From Granulosicoccus sp965367215 (lineage in GTDB: Bacteria > Pseudomonadota > Gammaproteobacteria > Granulosicoccales > Granulosicoccaceae), in contig CBDUIJ010000209.1 in the NCBI GenBank assembly GCA_965367215.1, forward strand, positions 1 to 10,020: DNA of 10,020 nt, given 5' to 3'. This document shows, one piece after another, positions 1-6,595 of this stretch (the first letter of the stretch is position 1; every line of letters begins with the position of its first letter). A program made the translations under genes and the position numbers. The notes beneath the pieces were generated by a model. That model did no database searches, was not told the DNA's origin, and saw only the letters and a list, made by a program, of their open reading frames with translations.

Positions 1-1
1 G

Positions 2-247
2 GATCGTGCCAGTCGGCGTCAATTCATGCGGGCAGGAGCCGGATTCCTGCTGGTCGGGGGCGCATTGACGGCAAGCCGCGGCGTTCGTGCCGACGATTGT
101 GATCGCAACGGCCAGCAGCGCGAAAGTTCGGCAGATCAGGACGCCGGTGAAAACTCGGATCCGAAGGGGTGTCAGAGCCGCAATATCGTGTCCGAGCATC
201 AGCCGCAGCGTACGACTCCGGTACAGGTCAAACGCATCAAGGCATAA
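2..247 (+). CDS. Small Tat-exported protein of unknown function (5' end outside the window)
   Basis: The reading frame is open from base 2 to the TAA stop at 245-247 and has no start upstream of the edge, so the gene begins outside the window. The visible N-terminus reads ASRRQFMRAGAGFLLVGGA, a twin-arginine signal: SRRxF, then a hydrophobic core, then a likely cleavage near RADD. The methionine at base 26 falls inside the signal, after the RR pair, so it is not the start. The mature part is only about 50 residues. It is very polar and acidic (many D, E, S, N, Q) with two cysteines (DDC and KGC) and a basic end (QVKRIKA). It ends 56 bases from the convergent cobU stop. I do not recognise a named family. 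The Tat signal implies export of a folded or cofactor-bearing protein, or piggyback export with a partner; either is inference. Confidence 0.62.
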   Translation, partial: DRASRRQFMRAGAGFLLVGGALTASRGVRADDCDRNGQQRESSADQDAGENSDPKGCQSRNIVSEHQPQRTTPVQVKRIKA

Positions 248-303
248 GCTCGATCAGCTTCCAGGCAAGGACGACAGGGGGCGTTCGGCGTTCGCATGCC
301 TGA

Positions 304-810
304 CTACTTGAGGCGGTGGCAGAGCCCCGCAATCATCAGAACCACCTCATCACAGTGACGGGCCATGGCCTGATGCAGCAAGCCGGCTTCATCACAGTAA
401 CGCCGTGACAGTTCTCCCATGGGGACGATGCCCATGCTGGTTTCATTGGAGACCATGACAAGGCGACTACCGCATGTTTCCACTGCAGCATTCAGAGACT
501 GCAATTCGGTGCTCAGAGCGGCGTCGTTCTCCAGCATCAACAGATTGGTCAGCCACAAGGTCAGGCAATCCACCAGCACACAGTGTTGCTCGTCGATGCT
601 GGCAATGGCATTGCCCAGCAGGATCGGTTCTTCAAGCAGATGCCATTGCGGATCGCGCTCTGCCTGGTGACGAGCGATACGTGCCTGCATACCAGCGTCA
701 TCGCCTGTTGCGGTGGCGATGACAGTCACTGGTCGACCTGAGTCTGTGGCCAGTTGTTCGGCATGGCGTGACTTGCCGGATTTCACACCACCGAGTATCA
801 GGGATTTCAT
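304..810 (-). CDS. cobU: Bifunctional adenosylcobinamide kinase / adenosylcobinamide-phosphate guanylyltransferase
   Basis: CobU/CobP phosphorylates adenosylcobinamide and then transfers GMP to it, giving AdoCbi-GDP for nucleotide-loop assembly of vitamin B12 in the cytoplasm. The 168-residue protein has the P-loop GGVKSGKS (residues 7-14) and RIARHQAER (44-52), whose His48 fits the family's guanylylated histidine. It also has DCLTLWLTN (81-89) and SNETSMGIVP (121-130), followed by LSRRYCDEAG. The start is placed at 810 because MKSLILGG is the normal CobU N-terminus. A start at 858 would add a 16-residue tail not typical of the family. The usual VGxGIVP is TSMGIVP here and the usual NQ after the RD(E)xG segment is HQ, both mild departures. 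No other cob gene is in view. It is convergent with the small Tat protein and divergent from the dehydrogenase. Confidence 0.93.
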   Translation of the reverse strand: MKSLILGGVKSGKSRHAEQLATDSGRPVTVIATATGDDAGMQARIARHQAERDPQWHLLEEPILLGNAIASIDEQHCVLVDCLTLWLTNLLMLENDAALSTELQSLNAAVETCGSRLVMVSNETSMGIVPMGELSRRYCDEAGLLHQAMARHCDEVVLMIAGLCHRLK

Positions 811-932
811 TTCAGGGCTCTGGGTTGCTCGAAGCTTGCGTGCCGATTCTACCGGCACACAAAGGCTTTCCTGTTATCGGGTGGTATCCAATGAGTTACC
901 ATTGGGGTTTGTCAAACAAGGGAAGATCGGTA
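811..932. promoter_or_regulatory. Divergent intergenic region with two palindromes and a candidate cobU promoter
   Basis: This 122-base gap must hold the start signals of cobU (leftward) and of the dehydrogenase/lar cluster (rightward). On the minus strand a perfect TTGACA lies at 910-915. An 18-base spacer then leads to a weak -10, TTGGAT, at 886-891, giving a plausible cobU promoter. The 18-base inverted repeat at 888-905 (CCAATG, 6-base loop, CATTGG) falls almost entirely in that spacer. A second palindrome, GTTTG-T-CAAAC (907-917), overlaps the -35. A third hairpin, GTGCCG (840-845) with CGGCAC (853-858), lies in the cobU leader. This arrangement would suit a repressor, but no regulator gene is in view. 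I could not find a convincing sigma-70 promoter pointing right. Confidence 0.3.
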
Positions 933-1811
933 ATGGCGAAGGTAGCATTCCTCGGACTTGGTGTGATGGGTTACCCGATGGCGGGCCATCTGCAAAAAGC
1001 GGGTCACTCCGTCACTGTCTATAACCGCACAGCTGAAAAAGCTGCGCGCTGGGCGAGTGAACACGGCGGTTCCGCTGCCGATACACCTGCAGAAGCTGCA
1101 AAAGGCGCTGATTTCGTCATGGCCTGTGTCGGCAATGATGATGATCTTCGATCCGTCGTGCTGGGTGACACAGGTGCATTTGCCGGCATGAACAAGGGCT
1201 CCGTATTTGTCGATCACACCACAGCATCTGCTCAGGTGGCACGCGAACTGGCAGCGGTTGGTGCAGACGCCGGAATCGGTTTCGTGGACGCGCCGGTGTC
1301 CGGTGGGCAGGCGGGTGCCGAGAACGGCCAGCTGGCCATCATGTGTGGTGGTTCCGAGGCTGACTACGATCGTGCTCAGCCTGTGATGGATGTCTATGCC
1401 AAGGCTATCGAACGATTCGGCGATGTCGGTGCCGGACAGGTAACCAAGATGTGCAACCAGATCTGCATAGCCGGTCTGGTACAGGGCATGTCCGAAGCCA
1501 TCAATTTTGCTGAAAAATCCGGACTGGATGCCAAGCAGATGGCAAATCTGGTTTCCAAGGGCGCCGGTGGTTCCTGGCAGTTGAGCAATCGTGCCGACAC
1601 CATGGTGGACAATCATTTCGATCATGGTTTTGCGGTTGACTGGATGCGCAAGGATCTGGGTATCGCGCTGGATGCTGCCAAGCAGGCGGGCGTGTCGTTA
1701 CCGGTCACGGCTCTGGTCGACCAGTTCTATGCCGATGTACAACAGATGGGCGGTGGACGCTGGGACACCTCCAGCCTGATTCAGCGTCTGCGTCATTTTC
1801 AGAAGGACTGA
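933..1811 (+). CDS. Beta-hydroxyacid dehydrogenase (3-hydroxyisobutyrate / tartronate-semialdehyde reductase family)
   Basis: This is an NAD(P)-dependent dehydrogenase of 292 residues, the normal size for the family. The Rossmann glycine motif is GLGVMGYPM (residues 8-16). It is followed by YNRT (30-33), where an Arg after the second strand, as in plant glyoxylate/succinic-semialdehyde reductases, points to NADPH rather than NADH. The substrate loop is DAPVSGGQAGAENG (119-132), and the catalytic lysine is Lys172 in GAGQVTKMCNQ, with Asn176. A conserved MRKDL (238-242) lies in the helical C-terminal domain. The start at 933 follows AAGGGAAG and places the Rossmann motif normally. Longer in-frame starts overlap cobU and lack homology features. 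It ends 57 bases before larA on the same strand, so co-transcription is likely. Members act on 3-hydroxyisobutyrate, tartronate semialdehyde, glyoxylate or succinic semialdehyde; the actual substrate here is not determinable. Confidence 0.88.
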   Translation: MAKVAFLGLGVMGYPMAGHLQKAGHSVTVYNRTAEKAARWASEHGGSAADTPAEAAKGADFVMACVGNDDDLRSVVLGDTGAFAGMNKGSVFVDHTTASAQVARELAAVGADAGIGFVDAPVSGGQAGAENGQLAIMCGGSEADYDRAQPVMDVYAKAIERFGDVGAGQVTKMCNQICIAGLVQGMSEAINFAEKSGLDAKQMANLVSKGAGGSWQLSNRADTMVDNHFDHGFAVDWMRKDLGIALDAAKQAGVSLPVTALVDQFYADVQQMGGGRWDTSSLIQRLRHFQKD

Positions 1812-1868
1812 TCTTCAATCCGGTTTCCGGCAGGGCCCTGGTGTCCGCAGCCAACGAGTAAATCTGTC

Positions 1869-3170
1869 ATGAGTCATAAAGCTGTCGAACTTCTCTACGG
1901 TCGTGGAACACTGGCCCTGAATCTGCCCGATGATGCCCAGGCCACCATCATCAGCAAGCCGCCTTTTCCGCCGGCTGCCTCGGCTGCAGAGGTGTTTGCT
2001 GCGGCGCTGGCCAATCCGGTGGATTGCGATTCTCTGGAGCAGTTGTGCAAGGGCTGCAGCAGTGCCTGCATCCTGATCTGCGATATCACACGGCCGGTTC
2101 CCAACCATGTGTTTCTGCAGCCGATGATTCGCATCATGATGGACAACGGAATTGCGGCTGAGAACATCACGGTGCTGGTGGCCACCGGTCTGCATCGACC
2201 CAACGAAGGGGAGGAGCTGGCCGAACTGGTGGGGGACCCCTGGGTGCTGGAGAACGTCACGGTCGTCAATCACTTTGCACAGAACGAAGAGGACCATGTC
2301 GACCTGGGCAAGACCGAGACGCGTGGCACACCGGTCGGTATTGACCGGCGTTTTGTCGAGGCGGATCTGCGCATCGCCACGGGTCTTGTCGAGCCGCACT
2401 TCATGGCCGGTTATTCCGGGGGCCGCAAGGTCATTGCACCGGGTGTGGCGCATCACGAGACCATTCGCACTTTTCACAGTGCCCGTTTCATGGAAGACCC
2501 GGCAGCGACCCAGTGCAACCTGGAGCACAATCCGCTGCATGAAGAGCAGCTGGAAATCGTACGCATGCTCGGTGATGTCTATGCGGTGAATACCATCATC
2601 GACGAGGATCGACGGCTGGTGTACGCCACCTTCGGCGAGGTCATTGCCAGCCATCTGAAGGCCGTGGAATTCGTACGTGGATTTACCGAGATTGCCGTGG
2701 GACGCAAATTCCACACGGTGGTGACATCCTCTGCCGGTTACCCGCTGGATCAGACCTATTATCAGACCGTCAAGGGCATGGTGACGCCGCTGGATATCCT
2801 GGAGCCGGGCGGTACCCTGATCATTGCATCGGAGTGTGCCGAAGGCATCGGTTCGCAGCATTACCGGGAAGCCCAGGGCAGGCTCGTATCCCTGGGTCCG
2901 GATGCTTTTCTGGATACGCTGCTGGCCAAGCAGCTGGCCGATGTCGACGAGTGGCAGACAGAGATGCAGCTCAAACCGATGCGAACCGGTACGGTCGGCC
3001 TGTACACCACAGGCCTGTCGGATGAGGATCACGAACTCACTGGCGTCGAGCGGGTCAGTGACCTGACCGCGGCCATTGCACGCAGCATGGCCGAGCACGG
3101 AGACCCGGCAGTGGCGATCATTCCTGAAGGCCCTTATGTGGTTCCTGTCTCCAGTCCCGTTAGCGCATGA
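1869..3170 (+). CDS. larA: LarA-family nickel-pincer-dependent 2-hydroxyacid racemase/epimerase
   Basis: LarA interconverts stereoisomers of 2-hydroxyacids (lactate in the founding case) by hydride transfer to a nickel-pincer nucleotide tethered to a lysine. The 433-residue protein has the residues characterised in L. plantarum LarA (numbers recalled: D72, R75, H108, H174, K184, H200). Here they are CDITRP with D72/R75, ATGLHRP with H109, and EPHFMAGYSGGRK with H177 and cofactor lysine K187, plus H203 in RTFHSARF. The H-to-K spacing (10) and K-to-H spacing (16) match exactly. The N-terminus VELLYGRGTLALNLPD is typical, which supports the start, although the ribosome site is weak. The stop overlaps the larC start (ATGA). 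The LarA superfamily includes enzymes for lactate, malate, hydroxyglutarate, phenyllactate and sugar acids, so the enzyme class is firm but the substrate is open. Confidence 0.93.
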   Translation: MSHKAVELLYGRGTLALNLPDDAQATIISKPPFPPAASAAEVFAAALANPVDCDSLEQLCKGCSSACILICDITRPVPNHVFLQPMIRIMMDNGIAAENITVLVATGLHRPNEGEELAELVGDPWVLENVTVVNHFAQNEEDHVDLGKTETRGTPVGIDRRFVEADLRIATGLVEPHFMAGYSGGRKVIAPGVAHHETIRTFHSARFMEDPAATQCNLEHNPLHEEQLEIVRMLGDVYAVNTIIDEDRRLVYATFGEVIASHLKAVEFVRGFTEIAVGRKFHTVVTSSAGYPLDQTYYQTVKGMVTPLDILEPGGTLIIASECAEGIGSQHYREAQGRLVSLGPDAFLDTLLAKQLADVDEWQTEMQLKPMRTGTVGLYTTGLSDEDHELTGVERVSDLTAAIARSMAEHGDPAVAIIPEGPYVVPVSSPVSA

Positions 3171-4438
3171 CAACTCGTCGACATGTTCACCTCGAGCCGG
3201 TAGGAGGCATTGCCGGCGACATGTTCGTCGCCGCCATGCTCGATCTGTTTCCGGAGCACCTGGAGGCCTGTTGGCAGGATCTGCACGATTGCGGTGTGCT
3301 GGCGCATGTCGACATCAGCTTGCAAGCCGGCATGAGCAAGGGGCTGACGGTCAAACGCCTGCAGGTGGAGCTCAAGGCGCAGCCTGCCAAACGCACGGGC
3401 AACTATCGAGACTTGCGGCAATGGCTGGCAGATAGCGCGCTGGACACTGCCGTGAAGCATCGCGCCCAGGCCATCCTGTTGACGCTGGCTGCGGCCGAGG
3501 CGCAGGTGCATGGTGTGGATATCGAACAGGTTCATTTCCATGAAGTGGCCGACTGGGATTCCATCGTCGATGTGGTGGCCGCGGCCAGTCTGATTGAACG
3601 GGCAGGCCCCTTGAGCTGGAGCTGCGGGGCCTTGCCGCTGGGTTCAGGTCTGGTCAAGACCGAACACGGCATGTTGCCAGTGCCGGCACCGGCGACAGCC
3701 TGGTTGTTGAGGGAGCTGTCCGTCTGGGATGATGGTGAACCGGGTGAGCGGGTCACGCCGACAGGGGCCGCGATCGTGCGTTCGGTCCTGTCACTGGAAG
3801 GCAGTAGCCTGAGCAATCATGTGCTGAAGCCGGCAGGCGCTCTGCGATCACTGGGGTGTGGTGCCGGTCAACGGGATCTGCAACAGCGTCCGAACGTACT
3901 GCGCTGTCTGCTCATTGATACGGGTGCTGGTGCAGTCAGCACCGATACATCGTCGAATACCGTTCAGTCGCATGGGGCGGCGCCACTGGCCTCTGCAAGT
4001 CAGCTTGTCGATGAGGTTGCGCAATTGTCCTTCGATATCGATGACATGACGCCGGAAGAGCTGTCAGTGTCTCTGGAATACATACGCGCCGAGAGCGGCG
4101 TGCTGGATGCCAGTTTTCATCTTGGCATGGGCAAGAAAGGCAGGGCCATGTTCATGGTCACCGTGCTGTGTCGTTCGGACAAGGAGGCCTCCGTCAGTGA
4201 ACGTTGTCTGGAGGAGACCAGCACCCTGGGGATGCGCGTACAGACGCTGCATCGCAGAACACTCAAGCGAGAGCTGCATGAGGTCGGGGTCGGTGAGGAT
4301 GCTGCCGGAATCAAGGTGGTGAGACGTCCTTCCGGGACAAGCACCGTGAAGGTGGAAAGTGATGATCTGGCTCGCACACCGGGGTTGCAGGCAAGACGCC
4401 TGCGTGCGCGTCGTCTACAGGCATCGTTCGAATCGTGA
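3167..4438 (+). CDS. larC: Nickel-pincer cofactor nickel insertase, fused LarC1-LarC2
   Basis: LarC is the CTP-dependent cyclometallase that inserts nickel into the dithio-pyridinium nucleotide made by LarB and LarE. The 423-residue protein shows the family landmarks in order. These are PVGGIAGDMF (11-20), the histidine cluster VHFHEVADWDS (122-132), and GSGLVKTEHGMLPVPAPA (159-176). Then come TPTGAAI (197-203), GCGAGQRD (230-237), FDIDDMTPEE (289-298), MGKKGRA (321-327) and ETSTLGMRV (350-358). In L. plantarum the two halves are joined by programmed ribosomal frameshifting. Here they are one continuous frame, joined by an A/S/T-rich, low-conservation stretch at about 250-285. The ATG overlaps the larA stop, and its own ribosome site is weak, so translation is probably coupled to larA. 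Confidence 0.92.
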   Translation: MTTRRHVHLEPVGGIAGDMFVAAMLDLFPEHLEACWQDLHDCGVLAHVDISLQAGMSKGLTVKRLQVELKAQPAKRTGNYRDLRQWLADSALDTAVKHRAQAILLTLAAAEAQVHGVDIEQVHFHEVADWDSIVDVVAAASLIERAGPLSWSCGALPLGSGLVKTEHGMLPVPAPATAWLLRELSVWDDGEPGERVTPTGAAIVRSVLSLEGSSLSNHVLKPAGALRSLGCGAGQRDLQQRPNVLRCLLIDTGAGAVSTDTSSNTVQSHGAAPLASASQLVDEVAQLSFDIDDMTPEELSVSLEYIRAESGVLDASFHLGMGKKGRAMFMVTVLCRSDKEASVSERCLEETSTLGMRVQTLHRRTLKRELHEVGVGEDAAGIKVVRRPSGTSTVKVESDDLARTPGLQARRLRARRLQASFES

Positions 4439-5280
4439 GTATCATTACTGCTGGCGCGACTTTCGACAATGCCGAGCTGCCGGCAGCGTTGGAGCGACTG
4501 CGCAAGCAGTTACAGGCATACCCGCGTCTGGCTGTGGCTGTCAGTGGCGGGGTTGACAGCATGACGCTCGCCTCGGTGGCGCATGATGTACTGGGTGGCC
4601 GTCTGCAGCTGGTGCACGCCATGTCACCTGCCGTGCCGGAGGAAGCCGGTGAACGCGTTCGCCACCATGCGAAACGTTTTGGCTGGTCGGTTGAATGGGT
4701 CGATGCCAGAGAATTTGCCGATGAGCGTTACCGGAAGAACCCGGTCAATCGCTGTTATTACTGCAAGACCAATCTCTATACCCGCTTGAGTGAGGTCTGG
4801 GACGGCCCTATCGCCAGTGGTGCCAATCTGGATGATCTGGGGGACTATCGCCCGGGCTTGCTGGCAGCCAGTGAAAAACAGGTGGTGCATCCCCTGATCG
4901 ATGCTCGCATCGACAAGGCGATGGTGCGGGCCATTGCCCGTCATCAGAAGCTGGAGGATGTCGCCGAGCTTCCTGCGCAGCCTTGCCTGTCGAGTCGAGT
5001 TGAAACCGGCATTGTCATCAATGCCGACGATCTGCTGTTTGTGCATCGCACCGAACGATACCTGGCAGATGTGCTCGGACCGGGTGACTTGCGTTGCCGG
5101 ATCACGGCTGAGGGTGTGCGAATCGAAGTGCCCGAGGCATTGCAACAGAGTCATTCGGCGCAATGGTCCGAATTGACGGAAGAACTGCAGCAGCGTATCG
5201 ATGCTGACGGCCGGCGCTTTGCCGGTATCGACAGCTACCGTCGTGGCAGTGCCTTTCTGCACAAGCCGGACAGCCAATGA
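4435..5280 (+). CDS. larE: LarE sulfur insertase for nickel-pincer cofactor (three-cysteine type)
   Basis: LarE adenylylates the carboxylates of the pyridinium intermediate and replaces oxygen with sulfur. The 281-residue protein has the PP-loop ATP motif SGGVDS (37-42), RCYYCK (106-111), SGANLDD (128-134), HPLIDARIDK (152-161) and QPCLSSR (182-188). Cys184 corresponds to the cysteine that L. plantarum LarE sacrifices as its sulfur donor. Two further cysteines, C107 and C110 (CxxC), complete the triad reported for the Thermotoga maritima enzyme, which binds a [4Fe-4S] cluster (recalled from the literature). This protein is therefore likely cluster-dependent and catalytic, which is inference. 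The start is GTG, sharing GTGA with the larC stop (4435-4438), and no strong ribosome site is visible, so translational coupling is likely. Confidence 0.92.
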   Translation: MSIITAGATFDNAELPAALERLRKQLQAYPRLAVAVSGGVDSMTLASVAHDVLGGRLQLVHAMSPAVPEEAGERVRHHAKRFGWSVEWVDAREFADERYRKNPVNRCYYCKTNLYTRLSEVWDGPIASGANLDDLGDYRPGLLAASEKQVVHPLIDARIDKAMVRAIARHQKLEDVAELPAQPCLSSRVETGIVINADDLLFVHRTERYLADVLGPGDLRCRITAEGVRIEVPEALQQSHSAQWSELTEELQQRIDADGRRFAGIDSYRRGSAFLHKPDSQ

Positions 5281-5314
5281 TCGCAGTTGCAATAAACGAT
5301 TTGTCTGCGTCTGC

Positions 5315-5320
5315 AGGAGG
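5315..5320 (+). promoter_or_regulatory. Strong ribosome binding site for larB
   Basis: A full AGGAGG sits 8 bases before the GTG at 5329 and fixes that non-ATG start. It is the only perfect Shine-Dalgarno in the lar cluster. larC and larE rely on overlapping stop/start codons, whereas larB follows a 48-base gap and initiates independently. Confidence 0.75.
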
Positions 5321-5328
5321 TTGCCTGC

Positions 5329-6003
5329 GTGCCTGATGATGTTCGTTTCGACTGGGAGCGTAGTGCACGAACCCGCGTCCCCGAGGTGGTGCTGGCAGAA
5401 AGCAAGAGTAGTGATCAGTTGCTGGATATTGCGCGACAGGTGCTGGCGCGGCAGCAGCGAGTGCTCATGACAAGGGTGCAGGCCGAGAAGGCCGCCATGC
5501 TGGCCGAGCAGTTGCCGGGTCAGATTCACTACCACGCACAAGCCAGAACCGTTGTGGTCGCCGAGACATCTGTAGAGGATGTATTGCGGGATCGGCCTGT
5601 CCGTGTCGCCATCGTTGCCGCAGGCACCTCCGATGTGCCGGTGGTCGCAGAGATAGAGCAGTCACTGCATTATCTGGGAGAGCCGACCGCGCGCTATGTG
5701 GATGTCGGTGTTGCCGGACTGTGGCGGCTGACCGAGCTGGCAGAAGAGCTATCGGAGTATTCGCTGCTGATCGCTGTGGCCGGGATGGAAGGGGCCTTGT
5801 TCAGCGTTCTGGCGGGGCTGGTGCCCATTCCCGTTATTGCCGTGCCCGTCTCTGTCGGGTATGGAGTGGGTGCCGGGGGGCATGTTGCCCTTAACTCGGC
5901 GCTAAGCAGCTGTGTGCCGGGTATTGCAGTTGTGAATATCGACAACGGCTTCGGGGCTGCGGCACTTGCGGTAAAGCTGCTGGGTGTCAACGCGAAATCT
6001 TGA
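5329..6003 (+). CDS. larB: LarB, nicotinic acid adenine dinucleotide carboxylase/hydrolase
   Basis: LarB carries out the first step of nickel-pincer synthesis. It carboxylates C5 of the pyridinium ring of NaAD and cleaves the dinucleotide, giving the biscarboxylated mononucleotide used by LarE. The 224-residue protein ends with the PurE-like (AIR carboxylase) domain: VAAGTSDVPV (96-105), YVDVGVAGLWRL (123-134), GMEGALFSVLAGLVP (152-166), and PVSVGYG (173-179). LSSC with Cys195 is followed by NIDNGFGAAAL (203-213). Cys195 matches the conserved cysteine implicated in adduct formation with NaAD. The N-terminal FDWERSARTRVPEVVLAE is the usual LarB opening. The start is GTG, set by a strong ribosome site. 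It is the last lar gene; the next gene is 58 bases on and has its own ribosome site. Confidence 0.92.
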   Translation: MPDDVRFDWERSARTRVPEVVLAESKSSDQLLDIARQVLARQQRVLMTRVQAEKAAMLAEQLPGQIHYHAQARTVVVAETSVEDVLRDRPVRVAIVAAGTSDVPVVAEIEQSLHYLGEPTARYVDVGVAGLWRLTELAEELSEYSLLIAVAGMEGALFSVLAGLVPIPVIAVPVSVGYGVGAGGHVALNSALSSCVPGIAVVNIDNGFGAAALAVKLLGVNAKS

Positions 6004-6061
6004 GCGCGTTCCGCCAGTAAGACGATAGAGTAGGCAGGACACCGATAGCAGAGGGGAGCAC

Positions 6062-6520
6062 ATGAAAATCACCGAGGACGATCTGTCGAGTGCGGATGTC
6101 GTGGAACTGTTGGGTGAACACCTGGATGATATGGCGAAGCATTCGCCGGCAGAGAGTGTTCATGCGCTGGACTTGTCCGGCTTGCGCGCGCCTGATGTGA
6201 CTTTCTGGGTTGTACGGGATAGTCACTCCGCTCTGCTCGGTTGTGGTGCGCTGAAGGAGCTGGACAAGACGCATGGTGAGCTCAAGTCCATGCGGACATC
6301 GAGTGCGCATCGACGCAAGGGTGTCGCCTCCGCGATACTGTCACACCTCATTCAGGAAGCTGCCGGCAGGTCCTACACACAACTGAGTCTCGAGACGGGC
6401 TCCGGTGCTGCCTTCGATCCGGCACATGCGCTCTACGAACGATTCGGTTTCCGCTTCTGCGGGCCGTTCAGTGACTACGTGGAAGACCCCTTCAGTCGCT
6501 TCATGACCTTGAAAATGTGA
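6062..6520 (+). CDS. GNAT family N-acetyltransferase (YsnE-like)
   Basis: The 152-residue protein is a single GNAT domain, which transfers an acetyl group from acetyl-CoA to an amine. The acetyl-CoA motif is MRTSSAHRRKGVASAIL (77-93, core RRKGVA). It is followed by SLETGSGAAFDPAHALYERFGF (in two parts, 109-118 and 119-130), with the tyrosine at 125 in the place of the usual general acid. HSPAESVHALDL (27-38) and TFWVVRD (47-53) are typical of the YsnE-like subgroup. The substrate is unknown. A ribosome site GAGGGGAG (6051-6058) precedes the ATG. It lies 58 bases after larB on the same strand, so read-through from the lar cluster is possible, but nothing in its family ties it to nickel cofactor work. 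It is convergent with the LysE gene. Confidence 0.88.
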   Translation: MKITEDDLSSADVVELLGEHLDDMAKHSPAESVHALDLSGLRAPDVTFWVVRDSHSALLGCGALKELDKTHGELKSMRTSSAHRRKGVASAILSHLIQEAAGRSYTQLSLETGSGAAFDPAHALYERFGFRFCGPFSDYVEDPFSRFMTLKM

Positions 6521-6557
6521 ACACCACGCTGGCGCGCAGACAGCCCTGACGTCGACA

Positions 6558-6587
6558 GGCGACAGACTTGCAGCGGGGTGTGTCGCC
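6558..6587. terminator. Weak inverted repeat between convergent genes
   Basis: GGCGACA (6558-6564) pairs with TGTCGCC (6581-6587) around a 16-base loop, in the 75-base gap between the GNAT and LysE stop codons. There is no T-run on either side, so an intrinsic terminator is only a weak possibility. The position between two convergent genes is the main argument for it. Confidence 0.25.
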
Positions 6588-6595
6588 GACAAGGA

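Noticed and set aside
281..294. Tandem copy of GCGTTCG
   Set aside because: Two 7-base copies only; too little to call a repeat element.
246..302. Possible terminator between the small Tat gene and cobU
   Set aside because: AAGCT/AGCTT (246-260) and CAGGCA/TGCCTG (262-302) are short, the second has a long loop, and no T-run follows on either strand.
811..932. Cobalamin riboswitch ahead of cobU
   Set aside because: The whole gap is only 122 bases, too short for the usual aptamer of about 200 bases, and no B12-box sequence is seen on the minus strand.
912..1625. A 237-codon open frame antisense to the dehydrogenase
   Set aside because: It is a shadow of the dehydrogenase gene, with low-plausibility composition and no motif.
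1815..3173. A 452-codon open frame on the minus strand, antisense to larA
   Set aside because: It mirrors larA codon structure, its translation is rich in H, Q and R with no family features, and larA is unambiguous on the other strand.
4624..5541. A 305-codon open frame antisense to larE and larB
   Set aside because: It spans two well-supported genes on the other strand and shows no recognisable domain.
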